A stretch of DNA of 64,000 nt from Microcebus murinus (lineage: Eukaryota; Chordata; Mammalia; Primates; Cheirogaleidae), in NCBI RefSeq assembly GCF_040939455.1, contig NC_134124.1, positions 30,207,138-30,271,137 of the forward strand, read 5' to 3'. The notes under the pieces are model-generated. The model did not search any database and had not been told where the DNA came from. It saw only the letters and a list, made by a program, of their open reading frames with translations. Both the position numbers and the translations under genes were made by a program. Shown in pieces: positions 1 to 12,885 of the stretch (position 1 is the stretch's first letter; each line of letters opens with the position of its first letter).

Positions 1-1609
1 ACAGAACCCTGTTACATAAGAGAAAGGACCCAGACTGGGTACTCCAAAGTGAACAGATGTGGCTGGTTAATTCAGTTGCCCTGACCAGGCGATTAAGGGA
101 ATTAAACCTGGCACGTTTGATTACGCTAAGTATCCTCACACCCACTCTTCTTTCCAGATAGGATGCTGCTTAAAGTCTAAGAGTTATCATCGAAGACCAG
201 GGCGCAACCAAAACGCCATCAATCCCACAAGTGACATTTCACCTTTTGCCCTAAATAAATGCATTTGTGAATTTAGGAAGCTTCTGCTGTGTCTACCTAA
301 ATTAATCCCCTTTTAAAAGGGTACGTAAAAGCTGTTGTCATTTTGCTTTATGATTCGGCTGCCTGTTAAAAGGTTCTAAAAAATTCATATAAACCATCAT
401 GTAAACCTATTCTCTAGCTTTAATGCAAGGCTTCCTTGGGTGCAGTTTACTGATTATATATAAAATGTGTAGATGGTTTAAATGTTTTTCTAGCACATAC
501 TAGGTTCTCAATAAACATTTTTAATTAAAGAGGGAATGTGAGAATGAATGACTAATTTATCTTTTTGTTTTTTTGTTATATTTTGAAAATCCAAGTAGTT
601 TTGGTTATTTCAGTGCTTCGCAAAACAGTTTTTTTCCCCTTCAAAATGCTACACTCTTAAAATGTGATGGAAGTGTAGGGAACATAGTAATTCTTTTTTA
701 GTTATATCTTTGCAGAGGGGAACATTTATGATCATTTTTAGATGTAAGTAGGGGTAGTAAAAATTCTTTGCATAATGATATTGTAGCATGCTGGTGTTTG
801 GCTGAGGTTACAACCCAGAAATCACCTCTTAAACATAGGCATTTCTTTACACAGCATATGGAACTTCATTAAAATTGCAGAAGAATATGTTTTGTGATGT
901 GTTTACTATATATCCATATACTTCCCAGGTTACTGGATAGTTTTTTTTAATTAGTGAATTATTTATAAAATAAACTTGAAAAACTGTTACTCATTACTTA
1001 GAAAATTGTTATAATACGTGATTTCTGTATTTACAAGTTGTGGTTTGTTTGTTTGACATCTTGCCACTTCACAATGATCGTGTTTCACGGTAAAGGACTA
1101 TCAATGTGAAACATCTCATAGTGATTCCAAGTGGGTAAATCAAGTCATGCTACAAGGACAAGACAAAAATATTTCTCTCTGATTTGAATAGACTTCCACT
1201 GCTTTTCTGGACTGTAATATTGAGTTGTCATAGCAGTAACTCCAATTCTACCAAAGCCATTTATTTTTCTGTCTCTCCTGTACGAATTTCCTTTTCCCTT
1301 TTCTTCCCCAAGTAATCCTCAGAGGTCCACAAAGTGAGGAGAATTCCAGTGTTGTATTTTCCTGGAAAATATTAGTGTGCACTGTTGATCATGTTGACTA
1401 ATGCCATTTCTCATGCTACTCTGTTTAATTTCTGTTTGTGAGTATAATAGAAAGGAGATAAGACCAGAATCCAAAGAATCTCTGATCATGTGAATAAAAT
1501 AAAAATGAATACATGAATTGACTTCACATTAGCAAGCAATAGTTGTTCTCCTCTCTAACTTTTGGGTTGAATAAACCTGAGCTAGTTCTTGTCTGACTGA
1601 ACAAAGAAA
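1..1609. other. unassigned A+T-rich stretch
   Basis: No long open frame, RNA gene or family of repeat that I recognise. It has short poly-T runs (near 570 and 630) and ordinary non-coding composition. Very old repeat fragments below the limit of reading by eye may be present. Confidence 0.5.
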
Positions 1610-1733
1610 ATGTGACACACATATACAGTGGAATATTATTCAGCCTGAAAAGAGAAGGAAATTCAGCAACATGTTGACAACATGGATTATCCTTGAGGGC
1701 ACTGTGCTAAGTGTAATAAACCAGGCATGAAAC
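1610..1733 (+). mobile_element. L1 3' UTR relic (L1M-type)
   Basis: The stretch follows the 3' untranslated region of old mammalian L1 elements in sense orientation. It includes the hallmark 'cagtggaatattattcagcc', then the 'acatggatta...ttgagggcactgtgctaagtg' segment and 'aataaaccaggcatgaaa'. Only this piece remains; no ORF2 is visible upstream, so it is a 5'-truncated insertion. Divergence from the remembered consensus places it in an old L1M group. Confidence 0.8.
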
Positions 1734-2356
1734 ACACTTACTCGTTTACTTTTTTTGTCTTTCTATTATTCAATCTGTCCTAATCTTAGTGTCAGTTAGT
1801 TTCTCCTCAGATTTTTGCTTACTTAGAAAAGAGTTGGAAAATGGCTGTCGAAGTTGACTGGGGCCAGATGATTTCTTGCTTTTGATGTTTGGTGGTAGAG
1901 AGAGAAACTGCGTCCCTGTGAATCTCTGGAGAAGGGGAGAATTCTCCAAGAAACCTCTAGCAACTCTTTGTTCAAATTGCATCAGTCTTTCCAGAACTTG
2001 TGAGCATTTCTGAGCCAGTCATTTGTAAGAGGAAAGGGAATTACTCTAAGTTTATACAAATCAGAGCTCAATCCTGAAAGTGGGAAGGAATCACCTTTCT
2101 CCTCCCCTTTCTTTGCTGGGATAACTGGACATAGTTGAGATTCCAGGAAGGAGGAGAAAAATCATTATTCACTGTGAAGCAACAAGGGTAATCTACTTAA
2201 GGCCTATAGCTCCTTAATAATAGTGGTCCTTAAAGTTAAATTCAAGTCTTTTTTATTTCAGAAGCCTAGGCTTCTGTATTGTCTCTTGTGATAAATATCA
2301 GGGCTTTTTTTTTTTATGAGAATGTAGTTTCAATAAAACTTTCAAAATAATCTATA
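1734..2356. other. unassigned sequence
   Basis: No repeat family recognised. A 70-codon antisense frame (1770-1982) lacks any protein signature and looks like chance. Confidence 0.4.
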
Positions 2357-2417
2357 TAACCTTGGACAGGTGATTCTCCCATGGCCTCAGTGTCCCTATG
2401 CATACAAAGAAAGAGGG
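2357..2417 (+). repeat. MIR core fragment
   Basis: 'ccttggacaggtgattctcccatggcctcag' matches the conserved MIR core (tgaccttgggcaag...cctcagtttcc) in sense orientation. The match stops where the adjacent hAT relic begins, so one may interrupt the other. Confidence 0.5.
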
Positions 2418-2600
2418 AACTAAATATTTAAGGCTTTGTGAGCCACAAGGTTTTTGTCACAATTAACCACACCACTCTGCCATTGTGGCAGGACAAGCAG
2501 TTATGGATGATATGTAAATAAACGAGTATAGCTGTGTGTTGTGAAAATTTATTTACAACAAAGGTGATGGCCCGTGGACTCTAGTTTGCCAACGCCTCAG
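2418..2600. mobile_element. hAT-Charlie DNA transposon relic (MER58-like)
   Basis: 'aatatttaaggctttgtgagccac', 'ctctgccattgtggca' and the end 'gtggactctagtttgccaac' follow a common non-autonomous hAT element of placental mammals, one terminus of which reads roughly 'cgggccgtagtttgccgacccctg'. The other terminus is missing. Non-coding, immobile relic. The exact subfamily name is from memory and not certain. Confidence 0.75.
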
Positions 2601-4149
2601 CTAGAGATTCTAGGCTTTGGGGAGTTACACATTAGTAGCAATTTTAATATGCATTTTCATCCAGGAACTTTTATTCTAGCTAAATTTCTATATCATAAAT
2701 TTAATTAATGTTAAAATTCATAATTATTAAACCTTTATTGGATATATCCTAGTATTAAATTTTAAAATTTCTTCTCTGTGATATGAATACACATAGGGAA
2801 CTTGTCTTATTTTGTGATGCTGTAGCATTCTCAAAACCTTTTCTCCCAGGTTGTATTGACACTTACTTGTTAAAGTAACATTCTTGTCTTCATTGACACA
2901 CTAACTTGTTAGAGATGACAAACAATGAAATAAAGGTAGGAGAAAGGGCCTAGGAAAATGTGGAAGTGATTTTTAACCATTTGTCAACATATAATTATTA
3001 GGTGTCATCTATCTTTAATAAAAAAAAAATCACTGTTGGAAAATAACACTGAATAGTCTTTTAAGGTTCTTAATCTTCTTCATAACATATTCTTTCCTTA
3101 ATTATAAAATGTGCAGGTAAATTGAAGGTATAGCAAGCCACTCAATCACCTTCATTAACCTTAAATGAGCTACATTGCATATGAGAAGAGTTGTACAGTC
3201 AATTTCCCCTGAAATAATATATCACAATTCTTATTTCTCCAAAAGTAAAATAAATCAGTTTAAGTATTTCATTGCCATGGGTCATTTTTATACCCATAAC
3301 TAGGAAGCAGGCACTCAGCCCTGTGATTCAGACAATAAAACTAATTATCAAAAAGCTTGATAGCTGAAAGCCATCTAACCTGTTTCTTTTTTTTTAATTC
3401 TACTTTTTTTAAAAAAACAACATAAACCATACATCATATTTGAGTCATAGACTGAAGAAATTAATGAAGGTTCATTATGATCATAGTATATTCCTTTGTT
3501 TCTACTAAGAACACTGAGTCATGAGAAATACAGATTTTAATTGTAGGAATACAGGCAGGTAGTGTCTCGTTCATGTGTCCACATGTGAAAAAATAAAAAA
3601 TAACATGTGAGGATGTGATACTTCTGCCTCTATCTAATCTCTGTATCTCCATTCACACTTAATGCCATGGAAATATTTGGGCGGAAATATTCTGAGCATT
3701 GAAGGTAAACAAAAGTGAAAAAAAATTTTTAAGCTGATCTATATTTTTACAGAGGGCAACCAGGTGACATAGATCTGGGAGACATTCGATTGTAAGAAAA
3801 GGCAATCAAGCTGAGTTTTCTGAAAAACAGCAATTCTGTTCTTGCAGCTTCAATTCTCATATTTGTAAAATGGAACAAATAATACTTTCCCTAGTTGTCT
3901 CAGAGGCCTGTTAAAATCAAATGAGACAATACATGTGAAAACACTTTGTAATCTAATATGGTTGGATGGAAATGAGGATTTAGAAAAAATCTTGCCCAAA
4001 GTAGATTCCTTCTGAGGTCTGGTCTGCCCACTTATTTGCAAGCTCTGCCTTACTGTTTTTTTTTTTTAGCTACCTTGCTGATTCATCTCTTTACCTTGAT
4101 ATATGTCTTGCCAAAATTCCACACATTACAGATTTAGATTAAGGAATTT
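2601..4149. other. unassigned A+T-rich stretch
   Basis: No family of repeat recognised. It holds short poly-A and poly-T runs (3018-3028, 3387-3396, 4057-4067). The antisense frames at 3461-3652 and 3850-4041 have no recognisable domains. Confidence 0.4.
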
Positions 4150-4475
4150 CTCTTTTATTTATCCATTCATCCATCCATTTATTCATTCAATCTTCATTTT
4201 CTGCTTCTTAGAGGGATGGCAGTGAGTCTCCAAAAATGTAGCAGTGAATGGCCTGTCCTGATGGATGTTTCAAGGTAGAGAAGGACTTTTCAAACAGGGA
4301 AATTGGTATAGGCAAGGTCAAAAAAGGAACATAATTGGCAAATCGTTTGGTGTGGTTAGGTCACTGAGTAAGATGTCAAAGGGGCTAGTGAGGTTGGTCG
4401 TGAAGAAATGGTGAAAGACTCTGCCTGGCAATTTGGATTTTTTCATGGAGGGAACAAATAGCACACATTCTAAAA
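4150..4475 (-). mobile_element. LINE-2 (L2) 3' fragment, antisense
   Basis: The stretch begins with a degenerate 'ttatccattcatccatccatttattcattcaa' tail, then continues through L2 3'-end sequence read in reverse ('ggaacataattggcaaat...tggtgtggttaggtcactgag', 'ggcaatttggattttttcatgg'). L2 is an ancient CR1-clade LINE, long dead in primates. Confidence 0.7.
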
Positions 4476-5164
4476 ATGTAGACAACTTCTATGAAGGTTT
4501 GGGGGCTCTCAAGCCATCAAAATTAGGACAAATTAATTTAACAAGCTTGCTTTCCTTCTGCATAAAGGAAAAATAATTCTATTCGGGGCCAAGAGCAAGT
4601 AAAAATATTACTAAATTCTAGCCCTTTAGGGATGAGAGGTAGTGTAGGTTGGGGGAAAAAATGAACAGTGGGAAATAAAGGAAAATAATATAATATGGAA
4701 GAGTGTCAAAAAGATTTTCCCTATTTCTAAATTTTACGTAGATCCAGCTCCTTGCCCTCAAAGGAGAAACAGTCATCTAGTATTAAAGTTCATTACCTTC
4801 TGGTCTGGTCTGTCATGCCCCCATATATAATAATTTTCTATGGGAAAATTAAACATATGTATGAATAGCTTTGAGGTTGGGAAGAATTTTGCTCTCTGTA
4901 TCTAAAGACCTAAAAGTCAACATTCTAAGTGAGGTCTCAAATTATCAAAAATCATTTTGGAAGTTACAGAGTATTAATTTTCCTTTTCCAAGTTTTTTCC
5001 TATACTTTTTCCTCTCATTTTACAGCTGATAAAAGAGAGATTTGCAGATGTGCATTGCCTGGGCTTGTTTGATCTGCCCAAGCATTCTCTAATCCTAGGA
5101 CCATGGATGTTCTGTGCCTCACTGAGTAGGACAAACCAAGCCTTAAGGGACCTCTCCAAAATGA
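4476..5164. other. unassigned; possible MIR3-like patch
   Basis: 'ctctcattttacagctgataaaagaga' near 5011-5040 resembles the antisense MIR core ('cattttacagatgaggaaactgag'), but the match does not extend far. The rest is unassigned. Confidence 0.35.
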
Positions 5165-5266
5165 AGTGAAAGGTCCCCTAGTCATTTCATCCCTTTGGAC
5201 CTGAATTTCTTATCTGTTAAATAAAGAGTACAGATCAGAGAGTTTATAAGAGGCCTCTCTGTGCAA
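5165..5266 (+). repeat. MIR3-like fragment
   Basis: 'cctttggacctgaatttcttatctgttaaataa' follows the sense MIR/MIR3 core (gggcctcagtttcctcatctgtaaaatg), and 'gagagtttataagaggcctctctg' sits where the MIR3 tail would be. Short and diverged. Confidence 0.55.
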
Positions 5267-6090
5267 CTGATTAAGTTTCCTCCTGGAGGTGCAGATCTTT
5301 CTTGATTTGAGTTGGAGACCAAGTGAATTACCTACCTTGTCTAATTGTTACCCAAACTCGCCTATGGCTGGTTCCTTAGGGAAGCAACTCAGAAAGAGAT
5401 GAAAATTGGTATGTATCTCATGTCTTTAGCATGCCTTATTCATTGCATAAGGAGCTCTTTTCCAAAGAGAGATATTAAAGGAATAAAGCGAACCCTTGGA
5501 AGGAGACCTAAACTTCTTCCTTTAAAGAGAAAAAGTGGCCTGTGCCTCCCAACCTTTCACATAAAGTAAGGCAGGCAGGTGGGTTGCTATGAAGTTAGTC
5601 AGGAAAAAATGACTTTCTTTGATTTGAGGGAAGTAATTATATACTGAGTTAAATTTACTCAAATGATTACTGCAGAACCAAAATACAGTAGTACAGGAAA
5701 TTAATTGTGGTAAAAATTTAAAATGCTATAAAGAACTGTGTTAATTTAATTTCCCATTACTTTGTAGAATGCACAGAACATAAAATTCACAGAACAACTC
5801 ATAAAGCCAGTGCTATACTTTATTCTTCTGACTGTGAGGCTATTCTCTCACCTTCATGTTATAATTTTTTTTTTTTAAAAAAGGTTATCTTGAAGAAGCA
5901 TTTTTTTGTCCATGCATTTAAAAGGGGCAGCACAGATTATACCATATGTTGCTCTTTTGTATCTAGGAAATCTTTGTTCATGAATCTAAATCTGGACCAA
6001 ACTTCTCTGTTTTAGCTTTCTGTAAAACTGAGGGAAATTGCCTAGAGTTCCTTGTCTTTGAAAGGCTCCTGTTCACTGATTTTAGCTCTG
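5267..6090. other. unassigned sequence
   Basis: The 74-codon frame at 5345-5569 shows no domain, no plausible splice context and no gene I recognise. A T9-A6 run lies at 5867-5882. No repeat family was recognised. Confidence 0.4.
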
Positions 6091-6346
6091 TATTGAAAGA
6101 TCATAGCATAAATAGGCTCTGGGTCAGAATCCTGGTTCTGCCATGTACTAGCTGTGTGACCCTAGGCAAAGTATTTAACTTCTCTGTGCCTCAGTACTTC
6201 ATCTGGAAAATGAGAATAATGGTAGTACCAACAATTCATAGAAATGAAAAGATGAAGTTATTTAATGCATATAAAGTGCTCAGAACAAGACCTGGCAAAT
6301 CATATATACTTAATGCTAATTATTATTGTTATTCTTGTTGCTTTGT
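6091..6346 (+). repeat. near-complete MIR SINE
   Basis: Nearly the full MIR can be read in order: 'ggctctgggtcagaatcctggttctgccatgtactagctgtgtgaccctaggcaaag', then 'ctctgtgcctcag', 'aaaatgagaataatggtagtacc', and the tail 'aaagtgctcagaacaagacctggcaaat...taatgctaattatt'. MIR is a tRNA-derived SINE mobilised by L2 in early mammals. The open frames across it (6093-6356, 6265-6456) are incidental. Confidence 0.9.
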
Positions 6347-7649
6347 CTCTGATTAAATTATCAAATTATCTTATACTATGGAAATTCACTTCAGTTTATG
6401 TTCTTCAACACTCATATGCAAGGGTCTACGTATATCTTCATTGTATCTGTTCTTGAACTAATCTCTGTGGACCTACTATCAAAGAAAGAGAAGAAGAAGT
6501 TCTTGCATTCAAGGGACCTTACCATCTACCTGTTAAAACAAGACCCCAAAGAAACAGAAACCTAATAATTGAATAACAAACTCTAATATGGCGGTTCAAA
6601 TTTAACACTCAAATGATGGGTATTCAAAAGTTATTAAAATGAAATAGAGAATATTAACTTACATTAGTAGTTTCTTGAATTGTGCTTGGCTTCATATATA
6701 AAGAGTACTGTTCATGTTACACCTGTTGCAGATGAGAAAGTTGTACCTGGATGAATGTAATCTTTTTATTGGTTTGTGTGGACCCAAACCATTTGAGGAT
6801 TGTTTGAAAATCTTTTGAGATTCAGAGAAATTAGATGTGATATTATAATACCGCAAACTCACTATGTGAGTATAAAAGTGTAGATCATTTTCAAAGGTAA
6901 AATGCATCTAATAAAAATGTCATTCTTTTGTCCCTGTATCCCTGAAGGGTGACTGTTCATATTTACATTGTTGACCAGAATGGCAGTAGAATCAGAGTCA
7001 ATGAATTAAAATAATCTCTTTCATAAGCACTCTCTGTTATCTTTTGAGTTTTATGCACTCCCAAGCCAACATGTTCTTTGAGAATGCATTTATATGTCCA
7101 AAATAGAAATTGCAATATGAAAGTGTCTAAGTTATTATTAGGGAGTAAATGAGCCACATATTACTATAAGTCTACAAGACTAAATTCAGTTGCACTTTTC
7201 TGCTCTACTGTTGGGACAGAAAACAGAATTTCCACAGTGACTTATTCTCTGGCCAATGCTTTCCTTATAAAAACAAATTATTCAAGAAATCTTGCTAATG
7301 GGAAATACCATTATCAAATGAATACATATTTATATATTGGATTTTAAAGACATTCACAAGTCTGGCATTTTACTCAAGGAAAACACATTTAGATAAATTT
7401 TAATATATCTATGTTTCAAACTAAGGTAATAGACTATTCAAACAAACTAGCAAGCAATCAAATTAGCCTTAAGAACAGAGGTTTAGCAAAAAATGAATGT
7501 TAATTTTCTAATTATTTTTTTCCGGTTTTAGTATTTAGCTCTAAGACTTTGGGAAAATTATCTCAAAATTTTAGTATATTATTAGAAAATTAAAGTGCTG
7601 TGGTTACAATTTGTTATTAAATATGAGATAGGCATTCTTTTATTAGTTA
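6347..7649. other. unassigned A+T-rich stretch
   Basis: No recognised repeat or gene. The antisense frames at 6692-6907 and 6963-7157 have no motif. Composition becomes strongly A+T-rich near 7270-7640. Confidence 0.4.
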
Positions 7650-8125
7650 GTTATTAAAGTTCCCCTGTTTGCTGATCACTGCTGTAGCACTGCAGATAGA
7701 GTAGTGGGTAATAGAAAAAAGTTATCTCTTCTCCTGGAGCTCACATTGTAGTAAGAGAGACCTCACGCAAGCAATAAACAAGAGGTTTTCAGACATTATC
7801 AGGGGTCATGAACAAAATAAAATGGAGAAGGGAGTGAGAGGCCCAAAGGGTCAGGGCTGGTGAGATTATTTTATACTGGGGAGTCAGATTTGGGCTGGGA
7901 GATGCTGGTCACAGCAGAGCCGTCCACGAAAAGATCTGTGCTAAGAGCTTTGCAGAAACAACAGCATGTATAAAAGCCCTGACGTGGGAATAACCTGGTC
8001 AGTTCAACAGCTGAAAGAAAGTCACCGTTACTGGATGCTAGCAAAGCAGGGGCAGAATAGTGACGATGCAGCTGAGGGGTAAGCAGACTGGACCATGAAG
8101 GGACATTCAGGCACAAAATCCTTTC
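7650..8125 (-). mobile_element. LINE-2 (L2) 3' fragment, antisense
   Basis: Antisense L2 3' end: 'tgctgatcactgctgtagcactgcagatag' (the 'gtgccaggcactgtgctagg' zone), 'ctcctggagctcacattgtagtaagagaga' (L2 consensus 'ggagctcacagtctagtgggggaga'), then 'caacagcatgtataaaagccctg'. The antisense 91-codon frame at 7871-8146 falls inside it and is not a gene. Confidence 0.8.
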
Positions 8126-8224
8126 AACCCAGGACTGCAGATTCACCCATCTCTAACACTCACTAGCAATCTGTTACTTCCTCTTTCAGAATTCTTTGGC
8201 GTCTCTCCTCACTGCCTGCGGAAC

Positions 8225-8586
<362 letters not shown>

Positions 8587-8755
8587 AGCGTGGCTCCTCA
8601 GTCCCAGCTACTTGTTAGAATCCTGGGGACATTTTTAAAAATATGAGTGCTCAGGTCCTGCCCCAAACCGACTAAATCGTAGACTTGACATGGATATTTG
8701 TATACAGCTTCCAGTTGGTTCTAAGGTACAACCAGCGTTGAGAAACTATGATCTG
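8587..8755. mobile_element. MER5-like hAT-Charlie non-autonomous element
   Basis: 'cttgttagaatcctggggacatttttaaaaatatgagtgctcaggtcctgcccc' and the terminus 'gttgagaaactatg' match the short hAT element whose ends read 'gttgagaaccactg' and which contains 'ctggggagctttaaaaat...ctgggccccaccc'. The other end is not seen; it may have been lost, or displaced by the neighbouring Alu. Confidence 0.65.
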
Positions 8756-8759
8756 GATT

Positions 8760-9262
8760 TGTGCAATCCAATAGACGTATAATACAAGCCATAAGTGTTC
8801 TAGTAGCCACATTAGAAAAGTAAAATGGAACAGGTAGTGCTAATTTTAATAATGTATTTTGTTAATCCAATATGTCCACAATATCACCATTTCAGCATGT
8901 AATTACTATAAAAATTATTTATAATATTTTATATTCTTTTTTTTCATACTAAGTTTTTGGAATCCAGTGTGTATGTCACAATTAGAGCACATCTCCATTC
9001 TGATGCTAAATGTTCATCAGAAATTCTCAATTTTTATTTAGACTTGATAAAATTTATAGTTGAAAAAGGTAGATTCCCATACCCAATTTTTCATCACATA
9101 CTTATAAGTTTCCCAATAATTATAAACTCTAATCATGTTAAAATTTAATTATAAATTAATTCAAATCACAGAAAATTAAAAGCTAAGTTCCTCAATCACA
9201 TTGGCCATGTTCTAGGTGCTCAGTAGCTGTATGTGACTAGCACCCATTATTGGACAGTGAAG
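8760..9262. mobile_element. hAT-type DNA transposon relic, long form
   Basis: One terminus reads 'tgcaatccaatagacgtataat', the other 'tattggacagtga': the inverted ends of a hAT family with 'cagtgctgtccaatagaa' termini. The body includes 'tctagtagccacattagaaaagtaaaa' and 'tttggaatccagtgtgtatgtcac', also found in the relics at 44420-44740 and 52070-52387. About 180 bp of A+T-rich sequence near 9010-9190 is not shared with those two copies. No transposase coding sequence. Confidence 0.75.
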
Positions 9263-10189
9263 TGCTAGACTGTAAATCCAACCTACTTACTAATATCACA
9301 GAGTCCTGGAAAACAAAAACAAAAACAAAACTTCAGTTTTATAATCAGACATCAATCCTAACTCTATGCTATGGGATTATTAGATTGATTAATGTCTGAC
9401 AGTCTTATTTTTCACATCTATAACATAATAATTTTGTTACCATATTATCATTAGAATGAAATATAAAAACATAGGTGAGGTACCTGGTATAGTACCTGTT
9501 TTAAAAATTGACTTTTAATTAGATCTTTCTTCTACTCCCCACTGCTCTATCTATCCTATACCTAATCCTTTAACTCAGTTGACCCACTATATTAAAAAAA
9601 AATAATCATAAAAAGGACAAAGACTTTCATATCTGTATACCTTTGGTTATGATCATTTTTCTAAATATCCTTCATCTCTTTTCTTTCTTCCCTTCTTGGT
9701 CATCTTGTTCATGAAACCCCACAAAACAGGATGATGTGCAAATATTAATATATATTTAAGATACTTTACTTTTGGCACTGGTTGTATACATTTTGTATAT
9801 TCTTACTGTGAGTCAGTAGTTGCACACTGGTTGGCCACAGGCCAAATCTGGCTCCTAATCCTGTTTTATTTTGCCCAATGTCGTCTTGGTCCATATAGGT
9901 TTCAAAATTAATGGCTAGCATTTAAGAATCAAATAGATTTGCACAAAAGTTAAATTTGCAGCTTTTCATGAAAACAATGAAAAGCAGCATTGGCAGCACA
10001 AGGCTGGCCTGCGTTTCTGCATCATAATCTGCTGAGTTGAGTTGAGATTGTCCCCTTTAACCCACGTGTGTTCTCCAGGTCTCCAGGTCTTCACCATTCC
10101 CTCTTGTCTTTCTCATTCTGAAGCTGAATGTGTGTTGCTGTTTGTCATCACTCTAGACTAGCAATCTTGTTATACCTGTTACTTTATGG
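9263..10189. other. unassigned; possible hAT patch
   Basis: 'actggttggccacaggccaaatctggct' at 9827-9855 resembles the terminal zone of hAT elements with a 'gggccggatttggccc' motif, but I cannot follow a full element. A short (AAAAC)n run lies at 9308-9330. The rest is unassigned. Confidence 0.35.
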
Positions 10190-10560
10190 GGATAGGGGGA
10201 GTTTTGGGTAAAGGCTGAAGGAATTTTGAGGTGCTTGAGAGAAAACCCTAGATTGCCTAGTGGAGACGGTTAGTGGAAATATGGATGCTAAGGAAGCTTC
10301 TGATGGGGTCTCAGAAGAAAATAAGGAACACGTGATGGCAAACTGGAGGAAAGGTAAATCTTGTTAAAAATGGCAGAGAATTGGGTAAACTTTGTTTTTT
10401 GTTGGAAAAGCACAGCTTGTAAGAGATGAACTTGAAAATGTAGCTGAGGACATTTCCAAGCAAAATGGTGAAGGTGCTGCCTGGTTTCTTCTTGTTGCTT
10501 ATAGGAAAATGCAAAAATCAAGGAATATATCGAGGAAGCCAAAAGTTAAGCAAAAATGAA
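10190..10560 (+). mobile_element. MaLR (ERVL-MaLR) internal-region relic
   Basis: Sense-oriented similarity to the non-coding internal part of mammalian MaLR elements (MLT1/MST/THE1 group): 'gatggggtctcagaagaaaataaggaac', 'ggcaaactggaggaaaggt', 'tagctgaggacatttccaagcaaaatg' and 'gctgcctggtttcttcttgttgcttatag'. MaLRs are retrovirus-like LTR elements without env and usually without pol. I see no LTR on either side, so this is a fragment without coding capacity. The antisense frames at 10288-10542 and 10311-10514 are incidental. Confidence 0.7.
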
Positions 10561-11811
10561 CCAGAATTTGATGGCTTTGGAGGTTCTTAGCCTGTTCATA
10601 TTGCAAAAGGTGTTAAAATTAGGAACTCCATTATCAAGAAAGCCTAAAGAGAAGGCCCAGGGTGTATAGCTAGACAACATTTTGCTAAAGAAATTAGGTG
10701 TGTGACTCCCTGGTCCAATCAACCCTCTTAGCAGAATCCAAGAATAGAGAGTAGGGTATCCAGGAAAGTCTGTAGAGAACCAGATTGTCTGATGGTGTAA
10801 ATCCCTCTGACATGCACTGAAGGCTCACAAGATATCTGAGAATATAATACCAGCAAAAACATGATGAGCTTGGAATGAAAGGTATCAAGATTGGACGAAA
10901 TTAAAGAAAGTTGTTAGACTTCTAAAATGCTACAGGCAGGAAATGGGCTTATAGAGCTATTCAGCTGCACATGTGTGTTATTCAAGAAAAAAGAATAACT
11001 CAGAGGGCAAAACTGCAGTTGGCACAGGGGCAGAGGGCAAAGGAACCATTCTATACCTGTTACTTTTACCTCTCTGGCCAAAGTATGCCAATGAATTTGT
11101 TACTTCTGGTCTGTTTCAGTGTTAAATCTGCCCCCTGCAACTCTACACCCTCCCCATCTCTCCAAAAGGAACTAAGGTCTTTAACATGTACAGGCATTAA
11201 ATCATTTCCCTTTGATTCCCAGTGCTGCCTATAGACTTTTGGAGATAGAGCTTGTGTGCTTTATTTAATATGAAATATATGGATGTCCTGAAATGTGTGT
11301 CTTTTGACTTAGTAATATATGGAAGTTTTTCAACTTTTGGTAAAACAACACACTGATTGATCTTCAAACCCAGATGATAAGCCACATTTGCATCAGTTCT
11401 CAACAGGATTTTTTTTTTTTTTTTTAGTATGGTAGTAAGATAGCGAATGAGCTACTTGAATCAAGGCCCACTGATTTTTTTTTTTCAGATTAGTCAACAT
11501 TTTGGTGATAATGTATGATTCTCTCTAAGATGCTAGCAAAGCCCTCAGGAAGCAAAAGAGCAGATATCACTTATCAACTTCTGTCATTAGAATGAGACCT
11601 CAGAAGTGGGAGTTTTCATGTTGTTTAGTCCTTAAGGACTTCTGGAAGAATCTCAAATTTCTGTAGCCCCATTAAGAAACCTTAAAATATGATTTTATTC
11701 CTTATAACTTATGGTTGCATTCAGACAGTGGGTTGGGGGATATTTTGAGTGGGGAGTGTTTTGAATTACTAAGAAATTATTTTGCATTTTCAAGTTTTGA
11801 GAGTTTTTTTT
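10561..11811. other. unassigned; may include more MaLR internal sequence
   Basis: 10561-10960 has the same purine-rich look as the MaLR relic before it and may continue it, but specific matches fade. A poly-T (about 11409-11426) is not followed by a recognisable SINE. The frames at 10971-11234 and 11197-11403 have no motif. Confidence 0.35.
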
Positions 11812-11965
11812 TTTAGAATTATAAATGCCTTCAGAGATCATTAAGCTCAAGTTTCTCATTTAATGCTTTAGGAAATGGTCTGGGGAATGTTCTCTGGCTT
11901 ATCCCAGTTCACCCAGCTACATAGTGATGAAGTTTCTATTTGTGTTCAGATAGTCTTTCACCTGG
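11812..11965 (-). repeat. MIR-family SINE fragment, antisense
   Basis: 'cagagatcattaagctcaagtttctcatttaatgctttaggaaatgg' and 'ttatcccagttcacccagctacatagtgatg' correspond to the antisense MIR3-type order 'gagatcatctagtcca...cattttacagatgagg...gcccaaggtcacacagctagt'. Confidence 0.6.
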
Positions 11966-12219
11966 TAAAGCTCTGGAGAAGCTTATTCATTAGGACTTAC
12001 TTTATATCTAAAATTACATTAGAATGATAAAGATAATTCTCTTTACTTTTTAAAAAATGATAAATAATATAGGTTATTTTGAAAAATCATGCCATTAGTA
12101 TAGATCATCTTGTGCATTTTTTTTAGAAAAAGTACTTTGCTTTGAAAAAAAATTCAAACTAAAAATATATTTATTGATTTTTTTTTCCTGATTAGAATGC
12201 ATGATTATTTCAATTCAAT

Positions 12220-12850
12220 TTAAAAGAGTCAGGAACATATAAAGAAGAATGTAGATATCATCTAAAATCTCATATGCAAAGATTAGCAATGTTAATGCTT
12301 TGATGCATATTGTCCCAGACATCCATATGGAATTTTACATAAATGGGATCACATATTTATATTTTAAACATCTTTTTTTTTCCATCTCATTTATAGAAAT
12401 TTACCATGATTCACATGAATACAGATCAATGTAAATTTTTATGGTGGCATAAGAATATCCTAGAATAAATACACTGTAATTTATGTTATCAATACAAAAT
12501 TTAAGTTGTTTGTAATTTTTTATTAGACACATAAAATGAACATCCTTATTCATGTATTTTTAAACAACTCTCTAATTGTTTTCTTAAAATGAATTCCTAG
12601 TATTGGAATTAATGGATCTATAAGGATTCATACACATTATATATTTTGACACATACTGTAAAAATGCTCTTTGCTGAGATATCAATAGCACATTTCATGT
12701 TGATTTACCCATGTCTTTACCAATAATGTGTTTTTATCATGTTTTTACTCTTCACCAATCTACTTAAAAAAATATATCACTTTGATTTTTGTAGCTTTGA
12801 TTAATATTTCCTTTGCCCATTTTTGTAGGTGTTTGTATTTTTCTTATAAA
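12220..12850 (-). mobile_element. old L1 3' UTR relic (L1ME/L1MC-type)
   Basis: The landmarks of old L1 3' ends can be followed in this order: 'aaagaagaatgtagatatcatctaaaatctc', 'tacataaatgggatcacat', 'ggtggcataagaatatcc', 'aaaatgaacatccttattcatg', 'aatgaattcctagtattggaattaatgg', 'atgtctttaccaataatgtg', 'cctttgcccatttttgta'. This is the antisense strand of the element. It is strongly diverged and non-coding. Confidence 0.75.
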
Positions 12851-12885
12851 TGTATAAGAACTCAATATATTAGCTCTGTCGAATA